Source: JAQGMV01 sp963828715
GTDB lineage: Bacteria; Pseudomonadota; Gammaproteobacteria; Burkholderiales; SG8-41
Length of the DNA: 64,000 nucleotides
NCBI GenBank assembly: GCA_963828715.1
Contig: CAWHFX010000022.1
Coordinates: 62,001 to 126,000, forward strand
Reading direction: 5' to 3'
Shown here: one piece after another, positions 46,679 through 56,355 of the stretch
Layout of the letters: the number at the start of each line of letters is the position of its first letter
How positions within the stretch are numbered: position 1 is the stretch's first letter
The notes under the pieces: generated by a model
What the model saw: only the letters and a program-made list of their open reading frames with translations
What the model was told of the DNA's origin: nothing
Databases searched by the model: none
Program-made: the position numbers and the translations under genes

Positions 46679-49600
46679 GCGATAGAACGACCTCCGCCCC
46701 TCCGATATCAGCTCGCGCGAAGCGTGCCCGCACGCGGCGCGACACGCGATCGAACGCGAGGTAGATGACCGGTGTCGTGAAGAGCGTGAGCACCTGGCTC
46801 ACCAGCAACCCACCCACCATGGTGAGCCCCAGCGGATGCCGCAGCTCCGAGCCGACGCCGGTGCCGAGCATGAGCGGCAAGGCGGACAGCAGCGCGGCCA
46901 TGGTGGTCATCAGGATTGGACGGAAGCGCAGCAGGCACGCCTGGAAGATCGCTTCCCGCGGCGTTTTGCCTTCCTCCCGCTCTGCATCGAGCGCGAAGTC
47001 GATCATCATGATCGCATTCTTCTTGACGATGCCGATGAGGAGGATGATGCCGATCACCGCGACGATGCCCAGGTCGTTGCCGGACAGCAGCAGCGCGAGC
47101 AGCGCACCCACGGCAGCGGACGGTAACGTCGAGAGGATCGTAACCGGGTGGATGTAACTCTCGTACAGCACGCCGAGCACGATATACATCGTGACGATCG
47201 CGGCGAGAATCAGCAGCAGCGTATTGGAGAGCGATGACTGGAACGCAAGCGCGGCGCCCTGCAGCCGCAGCCGGACGCTCGCGGGCATCGCGATGTCCGC
47301 TTCCGCGGCGCGGATGGCGCTTACCGCTTCGCCGAGGGATGACCGGGGCGCGAGGTTGAACGAGATCGTCGTCGAGGGGAACTGCCCGAGGTGGTTGATG
47401 AGGAGCGGCGCCGCGCGCTCGGACACGCGTGCGATCGCCGAAAGGCGTACCGGTTCGCCGGCGGTAGAAAGTACATAGAGATTGTTCAACGCCTCGGGGC
47501 CGCCCCGAAACTCGGCCTGCACTTCAAGCACGACTCGATACTGGTTCGACTGCGTGTAGATGGTCGAGATGAGGCGCTGACCGAACGCGTTATACAGCGC
47601 GTTGTCGATCGCGGCGGTGGAAACACCCAGCCTGCTTGCGGTCGCACGATCGATGTCCACGTACGCCTGCAGGCCCTGGTCCATGAGATCCGAAGCCACG
47701 TCGGCGAGCTCCGGGGCCTGATGCAGGCGGTCGATGAAACGCGGTACCCACGTGCTGAGCTCGTCCGGATTCGCCGATTCGAGCGTGAACTGGTATTGCG
47801 TGCGGGAGACGCGGCTTTCGATCGTCAGGTCCTGCACCGGCTGCATGTAGAGCGTGATGCCCTCGAGGTTCGCCAGCCGCGTCTGCAGCCGGCGGATGAT
47901 CTGCACGGCACTCGCGTCGCGCACGTCGTGCGGCTTGAGATTGATCAGCATGCGGCCGCTGTTCAGCGTGACGTTGGTGCCGTCGACGCCGATGAAGGAA
48001 GACACGCTTTCGACTGCAGGGTCTTCGAGCACCACGCGCGCCAGCGCCTGCTGACGCTCCGCCATGGCAGCGAAAGAGATCGACTGCGGCGCTTCGGTAA
48101 TGCCCTGGATGACGCCCGTGTCCTGTACCGGGAAGAAGCCTTTGGGCACCAGGATATAGAGCAGGATGGTCAGCAGCAGCGTCGCGATCGCGACCCAGAG
48201 CGTTGCGGTCTGCCGGTCGAGAACCCAGTTGAGCATCCGGCCGTAGCGTGCGATGACGCGGTCGAACCAGTGCTGGCTCGCGCGGTAGAAGCGGGTCTGC
48301 CGCTCTTCGGGCGTGTGCCTGAGGAGGCGCGCGCACATCATCGGCGTGAGCGTGAGCGAGACGAGCGCCGAAATCAGGATCGCGATCGCCAGCGTTATCG
48401 AGAACTCGCGGAAGAGCCGCCCGACCACTTCGCCCATGAAGAGCAGCGGAATGAGCACGGCGATGAGCGACAACGTAAGGGAGATGATGGTAAAGCCGAT
48501 CTGCCCGGAGCCCTTGAGCGCGGCGACGAGCGGCGGATCCCCGGCCTCGATATAGCGCGAGATGTTCTCGATCATGACGATCGCGTCGTCGACGACGAAG
48601 CCGGTCGCGATGGTGAGCGCCATGAGCGTGAGGTTGTTGATGCTGAAGCCGGCGAGATACATGACACCGAACGTTCCGACCAGCGACAGCGGGACGGCCA
48701 CGCTCGGAATTGCCGTGCCAGCCGCGCTGCGCAGGAAGAGGTAGATCACCATCACCACCAGCGCGACCGCGAGCATCAGCTCGAATTGAACGTCGTGCAC
48801 CGAAGCACGTATGGTGACCGTGCGATCGGTGAGCAGCGTTACTTCGACCGCTGCAGGAAGCGTCGCCTGCAGAGCAGGGAGCAGCTCCTTCACGCGATCG
48901 ACCACTTCGATCACGTTCGCGCCCGGTTGGCGCTGCACGTTCACGATAATCGCCGGCGACGTATTCGCCCACGCAGCGAGGTGAAGGTTCTCGGGACCGT
49001 CGATGACTTCCGCGACGTCGAGCAGCCGGATCGGCGCACCGTTCTTGTATGCGATCACGAGATCCCGGTAATCGTCGGCGGAGCGCAACTGATCGTTCGC
49101 ATCGATGGTCGAGGCGCGCGTCGGTCCGTCGAAGCTGCCTTTCGCCTGATTGACGTTCGCATTGCTGATCGCGGTGCGCAGCTCTTCGAGGCCGAGGTTG
49201 TACGCAGCCAGCGCCTTCGGATTTGCGCGCACCCGCACGGCTGGCCGCTGGCCGCCGCTCAACGAAACCAGGCCCACACCCGGAAGCTGTGAGATCTTCT
49301 GCGCGATCCGCGTATCGACCAGGTTCTGCACCTGTGTCATCGGCATCGAGCGCGAGGTGACGGCGAGCGTGAGAATCGGCGCGTCGGCGGGATTCACCTT
49401 GTTGTAGAGCGGCGGTGTCGGCAGATCCTGCGGCAAGAGGTTGCTCGCGGCGTTGATCGATGCCTGCACCTGCTGTTCCGCGACATCGAGCCCGAGCTCG
49501 AGGCTGAACTGCAGCGTGATCACCGATGCGCCGCCGGAGCTCGTAGAAGACATCTGGATCAGGCCCGGCATCTGTCCGAACTGGCGTTCGAGCGGTGCGG

Positions 49601-49820
49601 TGATCGACGACGTCACCACGTCCGGACTCGCACCCGGATAGGTCGTGACGACCTGAATGATCGGATAGTCGACCTCTGGCAGCGCGGAAAGCGGCAGCAC
49701 GCGGTACGCGACGATGCCCGCCAGCAGGATCGCGACCATCAGGAGCGATGTCGCGACCGGCCGCAGAATGAACAGTCGCGAGGGATTCAGACTTCGATCC
49801 GGTTCAGCCGAAACAGCCAT
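46656..49820 (-). CDS. mdtB: RND multidrug efflux permease, MdtB/MuxB type
   Basis: The second inner membrane RND permease, 1054 residues, starting MAVSAEPDRSLNPSRLFILRPVATSLLMVAILLAGIVAYRVLPLSALPEVDYPII. TM4 reads ATGFVVDDAIVMIENISRYIEAGDPP and TM11 IGIILLIGIVKKNAIMMIDFALDAEREEG. Intact. Its C-terminus (GGAEVVLSQPSQDRT) extends into a repeat element. Gene order mdtA-mdtB-mdtC-outer membrane factor is like mdtABC or muxABC-opmB. Confidence 0.93.
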   Translation of the reverse strand: MAVSAEPDRSLNPSRLFILRPVATSLLMVAILLAGIVAYRVLPLSALPEVDYPIIQVVTTYPGASPDVVTSSITAPLERQFGQMPGLIQMSSTSSGGASVITLQFSLELGLDVAEQQVQASINAASNLLPQDLPTPPLYNKVNPADAPILTLAVTSRSMPMTQVQNLVDTRIAQKISQLPGVGLVSLSGGQRPAVRVRANPKALAAYNLGLEELRTAISNANVNQAKGSFDGPTRASTIDANDQLRSADDYRDLVIAYKNGAPIRLLDVAEVIDGPENLHLAAWANTSPAIIVNVQRQPGANVIEVVDRVKELLPALQATLPAAVEVTLLTDRTVTIRASVHDVQFELMLAVALVVMVIYLFLRSAAGTAIPSVAVPLSLVGTFGVMYLAGFSINNLTLMALTIATGFVVDDAIVMIENISRYIEAGDPPLVAALKGSGQIGFTIISLTLSLIAVLIPLLFMGEVVGRLFREFSITLAIAILISALVSLTLTPMMCARLLRHTPEERQTRFYRASQHWFDRVIARYGRMLNWVLDRQTATLWVAIATLLLTILLYILVPKGFFPVQDTGVIQGITEAPQSISFAAMAERQQALARVVLEDPAVESVSSFIGVDGTNVTLNSGRMLINLKPHDVRDASAVQIIRRLQTRLANLEGITLYMQPVQDLTIESRVSRTQYQFTLESANPDELSTWVPRFIDRLHQAPELADVASDLMDQGLQAYVDIDRATASRLGVSTAAIDNALYNAFGQRLISTIYTQSNQYRVVLEVQAEFRGGPEALNNLYVLSTAGEPVRLSAIARVSERAAPLLINHLGQFPSTTISFNLAPRSSLGEAVSAIRAAEADIAMPASVRLRLQGAALAFQSSLSNTLLLILAAIVTMYIVLGVLYESYIHPVTILSTLPSAAVGALLALLLSGNDLGIVAVIGIILLIGIVKKNAIMMIDFALDAEREEGKTPREAIFQACLLRFRPILMTTMAALLSALPLMLGTGVGSELRHPLGLTMVGGLLVSQVLTLFTTPVIYLAFDRVSRRVRARFARADIGGAEVVLSQPSQDRT

Positions 49821-49841
49821 TCGAGCGCCTCGGTCAGGTCG

Positions 49842-51140
49842 CTATTCCGATTTGGGAGCGGTGCCGCCGCCGTCCGGGCCGCGCTTGCGCCGTCCGCCGT
49901 CGCCCTTGCCAGCGCCGGCTTTGTCGGGACGTGGAGTACGATCGGCAATTTCAACGCGCGCGCCTTCGCGCAGTCGGTCCGCGCCGTCCGTCACGACGTT
50001 CTCGCCGGGCTTGATCCCGGACGCGACGGCGACGACTTCACCTTGCGTCGGGCCGAGCTTGAGCGGCCGGACGGTAACGGTGTTGTCCGCCTGCACGACG
50101 TACACGAACGTGCCCTGGTTGCCGCGCTGAACGGCCGCCGTCGGAATCACGGTCGCATCGCGCAGCGTATCGACGAGCATGCGTGCATTCACGAACTGAT
50201 TCGGGAACAGTGCGTAATCGTCGTTGCTGAACTGGGCGCGCAACTTGACCGTACCGGTGGCGGGATCGATCTGATTATCGACCGTCAGCAACGTGCCGGA
50301 CGCGAGCTTGGTTTTTTCCGCGCGGTCCCAGCCTTCGACGGGCAGCTTTTCTCCGGCCTTGAGTCGCCGCAATACGGCCCCGACGCTGTCTTCGGGAATC
50401 GTGAAGATCACGCTGATCGGCTGCAGCTGCGTGATCACGACGAGACCGTTCTGATCGGTCGAGCGCACGATGTTGCCGGGGTCCACCTGCCGCAATCCGA
50501 TACGCCCGGAAAGCGGAGCGGTGACGCGCGAGTACGTGAGCTGCAGACGCGCGTTCTCGACCGTTGCCTGATCCGCCTTGATCGTGCCTTCGTACTGACG
50601 CACGAGCGCGGCCTGCGTATCGAGTTGCTGCCGCGCGATCGAGTCCTGCTCGAACAGCGTGCGATAGCGCTCGAGATCGATGATCGCGTTCTTGAGCAGC
50701 GCCTGGTCTTTCGCGAGCTGACCCTCGGCTTGCGCGAGCTGAACCTGGAAAGGGCGCGGATCGATTTCGGCGAGCAGCTCGCCTGCCTTGACGAGCTGGC
50801 CTTCGCGGAAGTTCACGCGCATGAGCTGGCCGTCCACGCGGCTGCGGACGGTTACCGTCGCAAGCGGTGTCACCGTGCCGAGACCCGAGAGATACACCCC
50901 GACCTCTCCCGTGCGAGCCGGTGCGGCGATGATGGGCACGGGACGGTTCGCGCCGGCGGCGCCTTTGCCCTTGCCCTTGCCCTTTTCGGAGGCTTCAGCC
51001 AGCGCCTGATCGCGCCCCGGCCAGTAGTAATAGGCCAGTGCGCCGGCGATCGCGAGACCAAGAACGATCAAGACGAACCGCGTGCGCTGGCGTCGCCGCG
51101 GCGGCGCCGGGGGAAGCTCGTTGAGTTCGTCTAGCGACAT
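49842..51140 (-). CDS. mdtA: RND efflux membrane fusion protein, MdtA/MuxA type
   Basis: The periplasmic adaptor between RND pump and outer membrane duct. 432 residues with a basic N-terminus and one hydrophobic anchor (RFVLIVLGLAIAGALAYYYW). A Gly-Lys repeat follows (KGKGKGKG, encoded by a TTGCCC hexamer array near 50966-50983). Lipoyl halves are TVRSRVDGQLMRVNFREGQLVKAGELLAEIDPRPFQ and TYSRVTAPLSGRIGLRQVDPGNIV. The hairpin between them and the beta-barrel (PISVIFTIPEDS) are clear. First gene of the operon. Confidence 0.92.
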   Translation of the reverse strand: MSLDELNELPPAPPRRRQRTRFVLIVLGLAIAGALAYYYWPGRDQALAEASEKGKGKGKGAAGANRPVPIIAAPARTGEVGVYLSGLGTVTPLATVTVRSRVDGQLMRVNFREGQLVKAGELLAEIDPRPFQVQLAQAEGQLAKDQALLKNAIIDLERYRTLFEQDSIARQQLDTQAALVRQYEGTIKADQATVENARLQLTYSRVTAPLSGRIGLRQVDPGNIVRSTDQNGLVVITQLQPISVIFTIPEDSVGAVLRRLKAGEKLPVEGWDRAEKTKLASGTLLTVDNQIDPATGTVKLRAQFSNDDYALFPNQFVNARMLVDTLRDATVIPTAAVQRGNQGTFVYVVQADNTVTVRPLKLGPTQGEVVAVASGIKPGENVVTDGADRLREGARVEIADRTPRPDKAGAGKGDGGRRKRGPDGGGTAPKSE

Positions 51141-51191
51141 GCTTCAGTCACAGGATCATCTCTATACCGTCTCGGACAGACAGGCTCGTCA

Positions 51192-51221
51192 CTTATAGCT
51201 GCAGATCCGCCGACGCATCAA
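51192..51221 (-). promoter_or_regulatory. Candidate sigma70 promoter of the mdtABC operon
   Basis: Minus-strand -35 TTGATG (51216-51221), 18-base spacer, and -10 TATAAG (51192-51197), placing the start about 45 bases before mdtA. The remainder of the 295-base gap to the next gene (51141-51435) shows no gene. No adjacent two-component system (BaeSR-like) is present. Confidence 0.45.
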
Positions 51222-51435
51222 TTTTCAGTTGTAACCGGTTGTAAGCGTCGGGCACGCGCGAACGCAGCTTGCAGAGTGGGACCTCGCTGCGTTCAGCTGT
51301 CGCGTCCAATGCAGGTATTCGGTGCATTCGTTCACCGATTGCGCTCGGCTTGCACGTTCGAGATAGAAACAAGTCATGGCGCCGCCGCGTTGCCCGTCAC
51401 GCGTTGCGAACGTCCACCCAGTCCGTGAAGACCGA

Positions 51436-52824
51436 TCAGAACGGCAGTTGCGCGTCAGGCTTTACTGCCAGCAGTGCATGGCGGAAATCTTCCTCGATTC
51501 GCTTCAGCGCTTCCTCGTTGTCCGCTTCGAACCTGAGGACGACGACCGGCGTTGTATTCGAGGGCCGCGCGAGGCCGAATCCGTCCTTGTACTCGACGCG
51601 CAGCCCGTCGATCGTAATGAGATCCTGCGCGCCTTCGAACTTCGCTGTCTGTTTGAGCCTGTCGATGAGCGAGTAGTTCTCGCCTTCGGCCGTCTTCAAG
51701 TGCAGCTCGGGCGTGCTCACCGCGTCGGGCAGTTGCTCGAGTGTGGCGCTGACGTCGTCCGTGCGCGAAAGTATCTCGAGCAGCCTCGCGCCGGAATACA
51801 TCGCGTCGTCGAAGCCGTACCAGCGTTCCTTGAAAAAGATGTGACCGCTCATCTCCCCCGCGAGCGGTGCGCCGGTTTCCTGGAGCTTCTTCTTGATGAA
51901 GGAATGTCCGGTCTTGCTCATGGTCGGCTTGCCGCCGCGTTCGCGAATCCATGAATAGAGGTTGCGCGTGGACTTCACGTCGAAGATGATCTCGGCGCCC
52001 GGATTGCGTGAGAGCACATCGTCTGCAAACAGCATCAACTGGCGATCGGGGTAGATGATGTTGCCCGCCTTGGTGACGACGCCGAGCCTGTCGCCATCCC
52101 CGTCGAATGCGAAGCCGATGTCTCCGCGTGTTTTCAGCGTGCTGATGATGTCGCGCAGATTGTGAGGGTCGGACGGATCAGGATGATGATTGGGGAAGGT
52201 GCCGTCCACTTCGCAGTAGAGCTCGGTCACTTCGCAGCCGAGCCTGCGATAGAGCTCCGGCACGGTGGCGCCGGGTACGCCGTTGCCGCAATCGACGACG
52301 ACGTGCAGCGGTCGCGCGAGTTTCACGTCGGACACGATGCGCTTGAGATAATCCTCGCGCACGTCGCGCGACGTGTACTTGCCCTTGCCGGTATGCAACT
52401 CGCCGCGTTCGATGCGCGTGCGCAGCGCCTGAATCGCATCGCCGGCGAGTGTTTCTCCCGCCAGCACCATCTTGAGGCCGTTGTACTCCGGCGGGTTGTG
52501 CGAGCCGGTCACGGCGACGCCGGAACCCGTCCCGAGATGATGGCAGGCGAAGTAGAGAATCGGCGTTGCCACCATGCCGATATCGATGACGTCGACACCG
52601 GTGGCCTGCAGTCCGCGTGCGAGCGCCCGTGACAGATCGGGACCGGTCAGGCGTCCGTCGCGCCCGATCGCGATCTCCTTCACGCCACGGTCCTTTGCTT
52701 CCGAGCCGATCGCCTGTCCGATGATCTCCGTCGCTTCGGGCGTGAGCGCCGTGGCGACGATGCCCCGGATGTCGTACGCCCTGAAGATCTGAGGGGCAAT
52801 GGTCGATTTCGGCGTTGCGGTCAT
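51436..52824 (-). CDS. Phosphomannomutase/phosphoglucomutase
   Basis: Interconverts hexose 6- and 1-phosphates for sugar nucleotide and cell-surface polysaccharide synthesis (AlgC/ManB type). The start MTATPKSTIAPQIFRAYDIRG at 52824 is chosen over longer frames because it gives the usual N-terminus. The phosphoserine loop is GVAVTGSHNPPEYNGLKMV. The metal loop is FAFDGDGDRLGVV. The sugar-binding loop is AGEMSGHIFFKERWYGFDDAMYSGARLLE, and the phosphate-binding C-terminal domain has RPSNTTPVVVLRFEA. 462 residues, intact. Confidence 0.93.
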   Translation of the reverse strand: MTATPKSTIAPQIFRAYDIRGIVATALTPEATEIIGQAIGSEAKDRGVKEIAIGRDGRLTGPDLSRALARGLQATGVDVIDIGMVATPILYFACHHLGTGSGVAVTGSHNPPEYNGLKMVLAGETLAGDAIQALRTRIERGELHTGKGKYTSRDVREDYLKRIVSDVKLARPLHVVVDCGNGVPGATVPELYRRLGCEVTELYCEVDGTFPNHHPDPSDPHNLRDIISTLKTRGDIGFAFDGDGDRLGVVTKAGNIIYPDRQLMLFADDVLSRNPGAEIIFDVKSTRNLYSWIRERGGKPTMSKTGHSFIKKKLQETGAPLAGEMSGHIFFKERWYGFDDAMYSGARLLEILSRTDDVSATLEQLPDAVSTPELHLKTAEGENYSLIDRLKQTAKFEGAQDLITIDGLRVEYKDGFGLARPSNTTPVVVLRFEADNEEALKRIEEDFRHALLAVKPDAQLPF

Positions 52825-52897
52825 CTGGACTCTCTTTCTCGCGATGGTCGGAGGTGGGGGCGGGCGTATTGCAGCGCGACCGGCGCGCAAGCCACGG

Positions 52898-53944
52898 TCA
52901 GTGTCCGGCGCCGAAGAAGCGAATGATACGCTGAGGCAGCCAGTCGAGGTTACCGGGCGGACGACCGCTGACGAAGCCCACGTGACCGCCATCGGATGGT
53001 TGTTCGAGGACGACTGCAGCCGCCACGTGCTCGCGGGCAGGCAGCGCGGACGCGGGCAGAAAAGGGTCGTTGCGCGCGTTGAGGACGAGCGTTCTGACCG
53101 CGACGGACGAAAGCCACGGTTTGCTGCTTGCGCGTGTCCAGTAATCGTCGGTATTGCGAAAGCCGTGGAGCGGGGCGGTGACGACGTCATCGAACGCGCG
53201 CAGCGTGCTCGCGCGCCGCACGAGCCGCGGATCGTAGAGGTCCGGATGGCGTGCGAGCTTGGCGAGCGACTTGCGCTTCAACGTCCTCAGAAACGCGTGC
53301 GTGTAGATCAGGTTGAAGCCGCGCCCGAGCGCTGCGCCCGCCGCCATCAGGTCGACCGGCGCCGAGATGGTGGCGGCGGCGCGCACGAACTGCACGGCGT
53401 CGGTTCCGTGCTCGCCCAGCCATTTGAGAAGCGCGTTGCCGCCGAGGGACACGCCGACCGGGTGCACCGGACCGCCCTGCAGTTTCGCGAGGCGCTGCAG
53501 AATCCAGTCGATCTCCGCGCTGTCGCCGGAGTGATACGCGCGCGGCAGGCGGTTCGGCTCGCCGCTGCAGCCTCGAAAGTGCACCACCACACCGCGCCAG
53601 CCGGTGCGTGCGACGTGTGACATGAGCGCGTGCGCATAGTGACTCGTCGAACAGCCTTCGAGCCCATGGAAAAGGACGACGAGCGGAGGAATGTCCCAAA
53701 TGTCGCCCGGAGCGACTCGAGGGCTTGTCCCGATCTCGGTTTGATGCAGCCAGTCGAGGTCGATGAAGTCGCCGTCGGGCGTCTCCCAACGCTCACGCCG
53801 GTAGGCGACGCGCGGCCGCGGCGCCGCGAGCGCGGCATAGAGCGTTTGCAGATGTCCGCCGGGAAGCCATGCGGGCGCGCGATACGAAGACGCGACTAAC
53901 GATGCGAAAACGGGCTCGTTTTCGAGCCCGTGATTTCCCCTCAC
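52898..53944 (-). CDS. YheT-family alpha/beta-hydrolase
   Basis: A predicted hydrolase of the YheT/ABHD1-3 family. AWLPGGHLQTLYAAL at the N-terminus, LVVLFHGLEGCSTSHYAHALM, VVVHFRGCSGEPNRLPRAYHSGD, the nucleophile elbow GVSLGGNALLKWLGE, and the terminal EQPSDGGHVGFVSG (catalytic His) are all present. The start is uncertain: no ATG lies near the family start, and GTG 53944 or ATG 54001 are possible. A terminator hairpin from the previous gene overlaps the first codons, so an error there is possible. Substrate unknown. Confidence 0.88.
   Translation of the reverse strand: MRGNHGLENEPVFASLVASSYRAPAWLPGGHLQTLYAALAAPRPRVAYRRERWETPDGDFIDLDWLHQTEIGTSPRVAPGDIWDIPPLVVLFHGLEGCSTSHYAHALMSHVARTGWRGVVVHFRGCSGEPNRLPRAYHSGDSAEIDWILQRLAKLQGGPVHPVGVSLGGNALLKWLGEHGTDAVQFVRAAATISAPVDLMAAGAALGRGFNLIYTHAFLRTLKRKSLAKLARHPDLYDPRLVRRASTLRAFDDVVTAPLHGFRNTDDYWTRASSKPWLSSVAVRTLVLNARNDPFLPASALPAREHVAAAVVLEQPSDGGHVGFVSGRPPGNLDWLPQRIIRFFGAGH
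53910..53931 (-). terminator. Rho-independent terminator candidate for the TcuA-like gene
   Basis: On the minus strand arms ACGGGCTCG and CGAGCCCGT pair perfectly around AAAA and are followed by TTTTCG. It lies about 170 bases past the end of the TcuA-like gene and at the very start of the YheT gene. Confidence 0.5.
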
Positions 53945-53982
53945 TCCAGCCCTCTCCCCGGTTCGGGGCGAAGGAGCGTATT

Positions 53983-54080
53983 CCCGATCGTCACTTGTCA
54001 CTCGTCACGTCGTCGCCATCGCAAGGTTCAGTCGTCCGTCGCGACGTCTCACCGTCACAAGGTTCGATCGTCACCTCGTG
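53983..54080. repeat. GTCAC-type short repeats
   Basis: Repeated units such as CGTCACTTGTCACTCGTCAC and CCGTCACAAGGTTCGATCGTC, including two copies of CAAGGTTC-GTCGTC-like blocks, fill most of the gap between two genes. They resemble the repeats at 13997-14011 and 15294-15376. Confidence 0.5.
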
Positions 54081-54099
54081 ACCGTCACCAGGTGTCTCA

Positions 54100-55614
54100 T
54101 CACCGATCCCTGTCTCGCTGGCAATACGCCGCCGCCGTATCGCCCGCGATCTTGCCGAACACGGAGCCGTTCGTGAGACCCGTTCCACCCGGATAGTTGT
54201 GATAGAAGAGCCCGCCTACCAGCTCGCCCGCCGCGAACAATCCGGGGATGGGTTTGCCGGACACGTCTTCCACTTCGGCGTCGTTCGTGATCTTCAGTCC
54301 GCCGAAGCTGAACGTGACGCCGCATGTCACTGCATACGCCTCGAACGGCGCTTCGTCGATCGTGTTGGCCCAGTTCGTCTTGTCCACCTTCAGACCGACG
54401 GTGCGCCGGCCGTCCTTGATCGCCATGTTGAACGGCTTGTCCTGCTGGACCGCCGCGTTGTATTCCTTGATCTCCTGCAGCGCGCGATCGGCGTTCACGC
54501 CTTCCATTTTCTGGCACAGCTCTTCGAGCGTATTCGCGCGAACCTTGGTCACCTGCTTGATGCGGTATTCGTCGCGCAGCATCGGGATCAGCTTGTTGTC
54601 GAATACCTGCCACGCGAACATGCCGGGCTGGTTCAGTATCACGCGCCCGTATTTGGCGTAGGTGTAGTTGCGGAAATCAGCGCCCTCATCGACGAAGCGC
54701 TCGCCGTTGGCATTGATCATGATGCCCCACGGATAGCTGTGCTTCTGGAACTGATCGCCGACGTTGACGTCGCCGAAGGGCGGCGCGTTCCTGTCCCAGC
54801 CGACGGCGTGACAGCCGGACCAGTGACCATGCGGCATCGCGCCGATATCGAGCGCCATCTTGATGCCCGCGCCGAGGTTGTAGCGCGTGCCGCGTACTTT
54901 CGCGAGGTCCCAGCCGGGTCCGAGATAACGTGCGCGCATCTCGGCGCTCGACTCGAAGCCACCACAGGCGAGCACGACGGCTTTGCACGGAATATCGACA
55001 TTGCGCCCCTGGTACTTGGCTTTGACGCCGGTGACTCTGCCTTCGTCATCGGTGACCAGCGAGAGTGCCGGCGTCTCGTAGAAAATGCGAATGCCTTCGC
55101 GCTCGCAGGCCTTGTGCTCGTTTTCGATCAGGCCCGCTCCGCCGCCCCATGTTTCGGCGACCAGACCGCCGAAGAACTTGTAGGCGCCGCCCGCGACCTT
55201 GTACGACTGCCGGCCGTAGCTCGGCTGGAAGCGCACGCCTTTCTTGCGCAGCCACACCAGCGTGTCGAAGCTCTTCGTGATCAGCAGCTCCGTCAGATCC
55301 GGGTCGGACATGTACTGCGTGATGCGGCCCATGTCGTCGAAGTAGTCCTCGGTGCTGTAGCGGCCGAAGTCGTGCGTCTTCTTCTCCTCTTCCGTCAGAT
55401 CGGGGATGAGCTGCGCCAGGTCATCGGGACTGTTGTAAACGACGCGCATGAGCCCGCCCGTGTAGCGGCTGTTGCCGCCCGCATCGTCCATCGGCGCTGC
55501 TTCGAGCACGATCACGTTCGCGCCTTTCTCCTTCGCTGCAAGCGCAGCACAGCAGGCCGCGTTGCCGGCACCGACGACGACCACATCCGGGTTTCCGAAA
55601 TCGCTGGAGCTCAT
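54100..55614 (-). CDS. FAD-dependent dehydrogenase, tricarballylate dehydrogenase TcuA-like
   Basis: 504 residues of the fumarate reductase/succinate dehydrogenase flavoprotein fold. The FAD motif is PDVVVVGAGNAACCAALAAKEKGANVIVLEAAP. GGNSRYTGGLMRV, VVLACGGFESSAEMRARYLGPGWDL, YPWGIMINANGERFVDEGADFRNYTYAKYG and the C-terminal GLFAAGELVGGLFYHNYPGGTGLTNGSVFGKIAGD are typical of TcuA and related oxidoreductases. No signal peptide. The partner TcuB (iron-sulfur/membrane) is not adjacent, so the electron acceptor and substrate are open. Confidence 0.85.
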   Translation of the reverse strand: MSSSDFGNPDVVVVGAGNAACCAALAAKEKGANVIVLEAAPMDDAGGNSRYTGGLMRVVYNSPDDLAQLIPDLTEEEKKTHDFGRYSTEDYFDDMGRITQYMSDPDLTELLITKSFDTLVWLRKKGVRFQPSYGRQSYKVAGGAYKFFGGLVAETWGGGAGLIENEHKACEREGIRIFYETPALSLVTDDEGRVTGVKAKYQGRNVDIPCKAVVLACGGFESSAEMRARYLGPGWDLAKVRGTRYNLGAGIKMALDIGAMPHGHWSGCHAVGWDRNAPPFGDVNVGDQFQKHSYPWGIMINANGERFVDEGADFRNYTYAKYGRVILNQPGMFAWQVFDNKLIPMLRDEYRIKQVTKVRANTLEELCQKMEGVNADRALQEIKEYNAAVQQDKPFNMAIKDGRRTVGLKVDKTNWANTIDEAPFEAYAVTCGVTFSFGGLKITNDAEVEDVSGKPIPGLFAAGELVGGLFYHNYPGGTGLTNGSVFGKIAGDTAAAYCQRDRDR

Positions 55615-55686
55615 GGGGTTCCTCTGATGGAATGTAAGAATGAATAAGAGGTGCGCAACCGTCGCTCACCCCGACCGCTCGATAAT

Positions 55687-56178
55687 TCAATGCAACGTCG
55701 TGACCCTGCGCGGCTGCTGAGGCTCTACCGGCGGGGCAGGCGAGGCATGATGGGCCATCATGCGCCAGCCGCGTTCGGTGCGCATGTAGATATTGGTCGC
55801 GACCATGCATGCCCGCGTGCGTTCGTCCTCGCCAACGCTGATCTGTTCGTAGACGCTATGTACCGACACCATCATCGCCTGCAGCAGGTGCTGTTCGCGA
55901 ACGTGAAAGCGCACGTCCTGCGTACCCGCGAACACCTGGCGCCATGATTCGCGCACCTGCGCAACGCCCGTGACGCGCGGACCGCGCGGATGTACGCAGT
56001 AAACCTCGTCGTCGTCCGCCCAGACCGCCATCATGCCTTCCAGGTCACGCTTCACGAACGCTTCGTAGAACGCGGCCTCGGCTTCTTGCGGCGTTGCGAA
56101 CAGCATCTTCTTCACGGTGCTGGGGTGATCGTCGCGGGCAGGCGCTTCCGATGCGGACGGCGCACGGGATTCTATCAA
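55687..56178 (-). CDS. SnoaL/NTF2-like protein
   Basis: 163 residues from ATG 56178; an internal ATG 56106 (MLFATPQEAEAAFYEAF) may be the real start because the first 24 residues are low-complexity. QEAEAAFYEAFVKRDLEGMMAVWADDDEVYCVHPRGPRVTGVAQVRESWRQVF is the standard NTF2-like opening, and RACMVATNIYMRTERGWRMMAHHAS the closing strand. Such proteins act as isomerases, dehydratases or stress-related binders. Function here unknown. It lies 72 bases upstream of the TcuA-like gene on the same strand. Confidence 0.82.
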   Translation of the reverse strand: MIESRAPSASEAPARDDHPSTVKKMLFATPQEAEAAFYEAFVKRDLEGMMAVWADDDEVYCVHPRGPRVTGVAQVRESWRQVFAGTQDVRFHVREQHLLQAMMVSVHSVYEQISVGEDERTRACMVATNIYMRTERGWRMMAHHASPAPPVEPQQPRRVTTLH

Positions 56179-56355
56179 AGCTTAAGCCGTGAGCCGAAGG
56201 CGTTCGCCGTCCGCCATGTTGCCTCGGGCTTGCGCCCGGGCGAGAATCGGCGCGCTCGAAAGGTTGCCAACGGCGGGAGGGCGCTCGGCCTTTCGGCCGG
56301 CACGGTTTCTTCGGGCATCCCGCACCTCATACCACGCTTGTTGGGGAATCGAACG

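Noticed and set aside
47391..49292. A 633-codon plus-strand frame opposite mdtB
   Set aside because: It is the complement of a conserved RND permease in GC-rich sequence. Its product is Arg/Asp/His-rich low-quality sequence without domains.
54199..55647. A 482-codon plus-strand frame opposite the TcuA-like gene
   Set aside because: It is a shadow of codon structure; the minus-strand protein has complete flavoprotein motifs.
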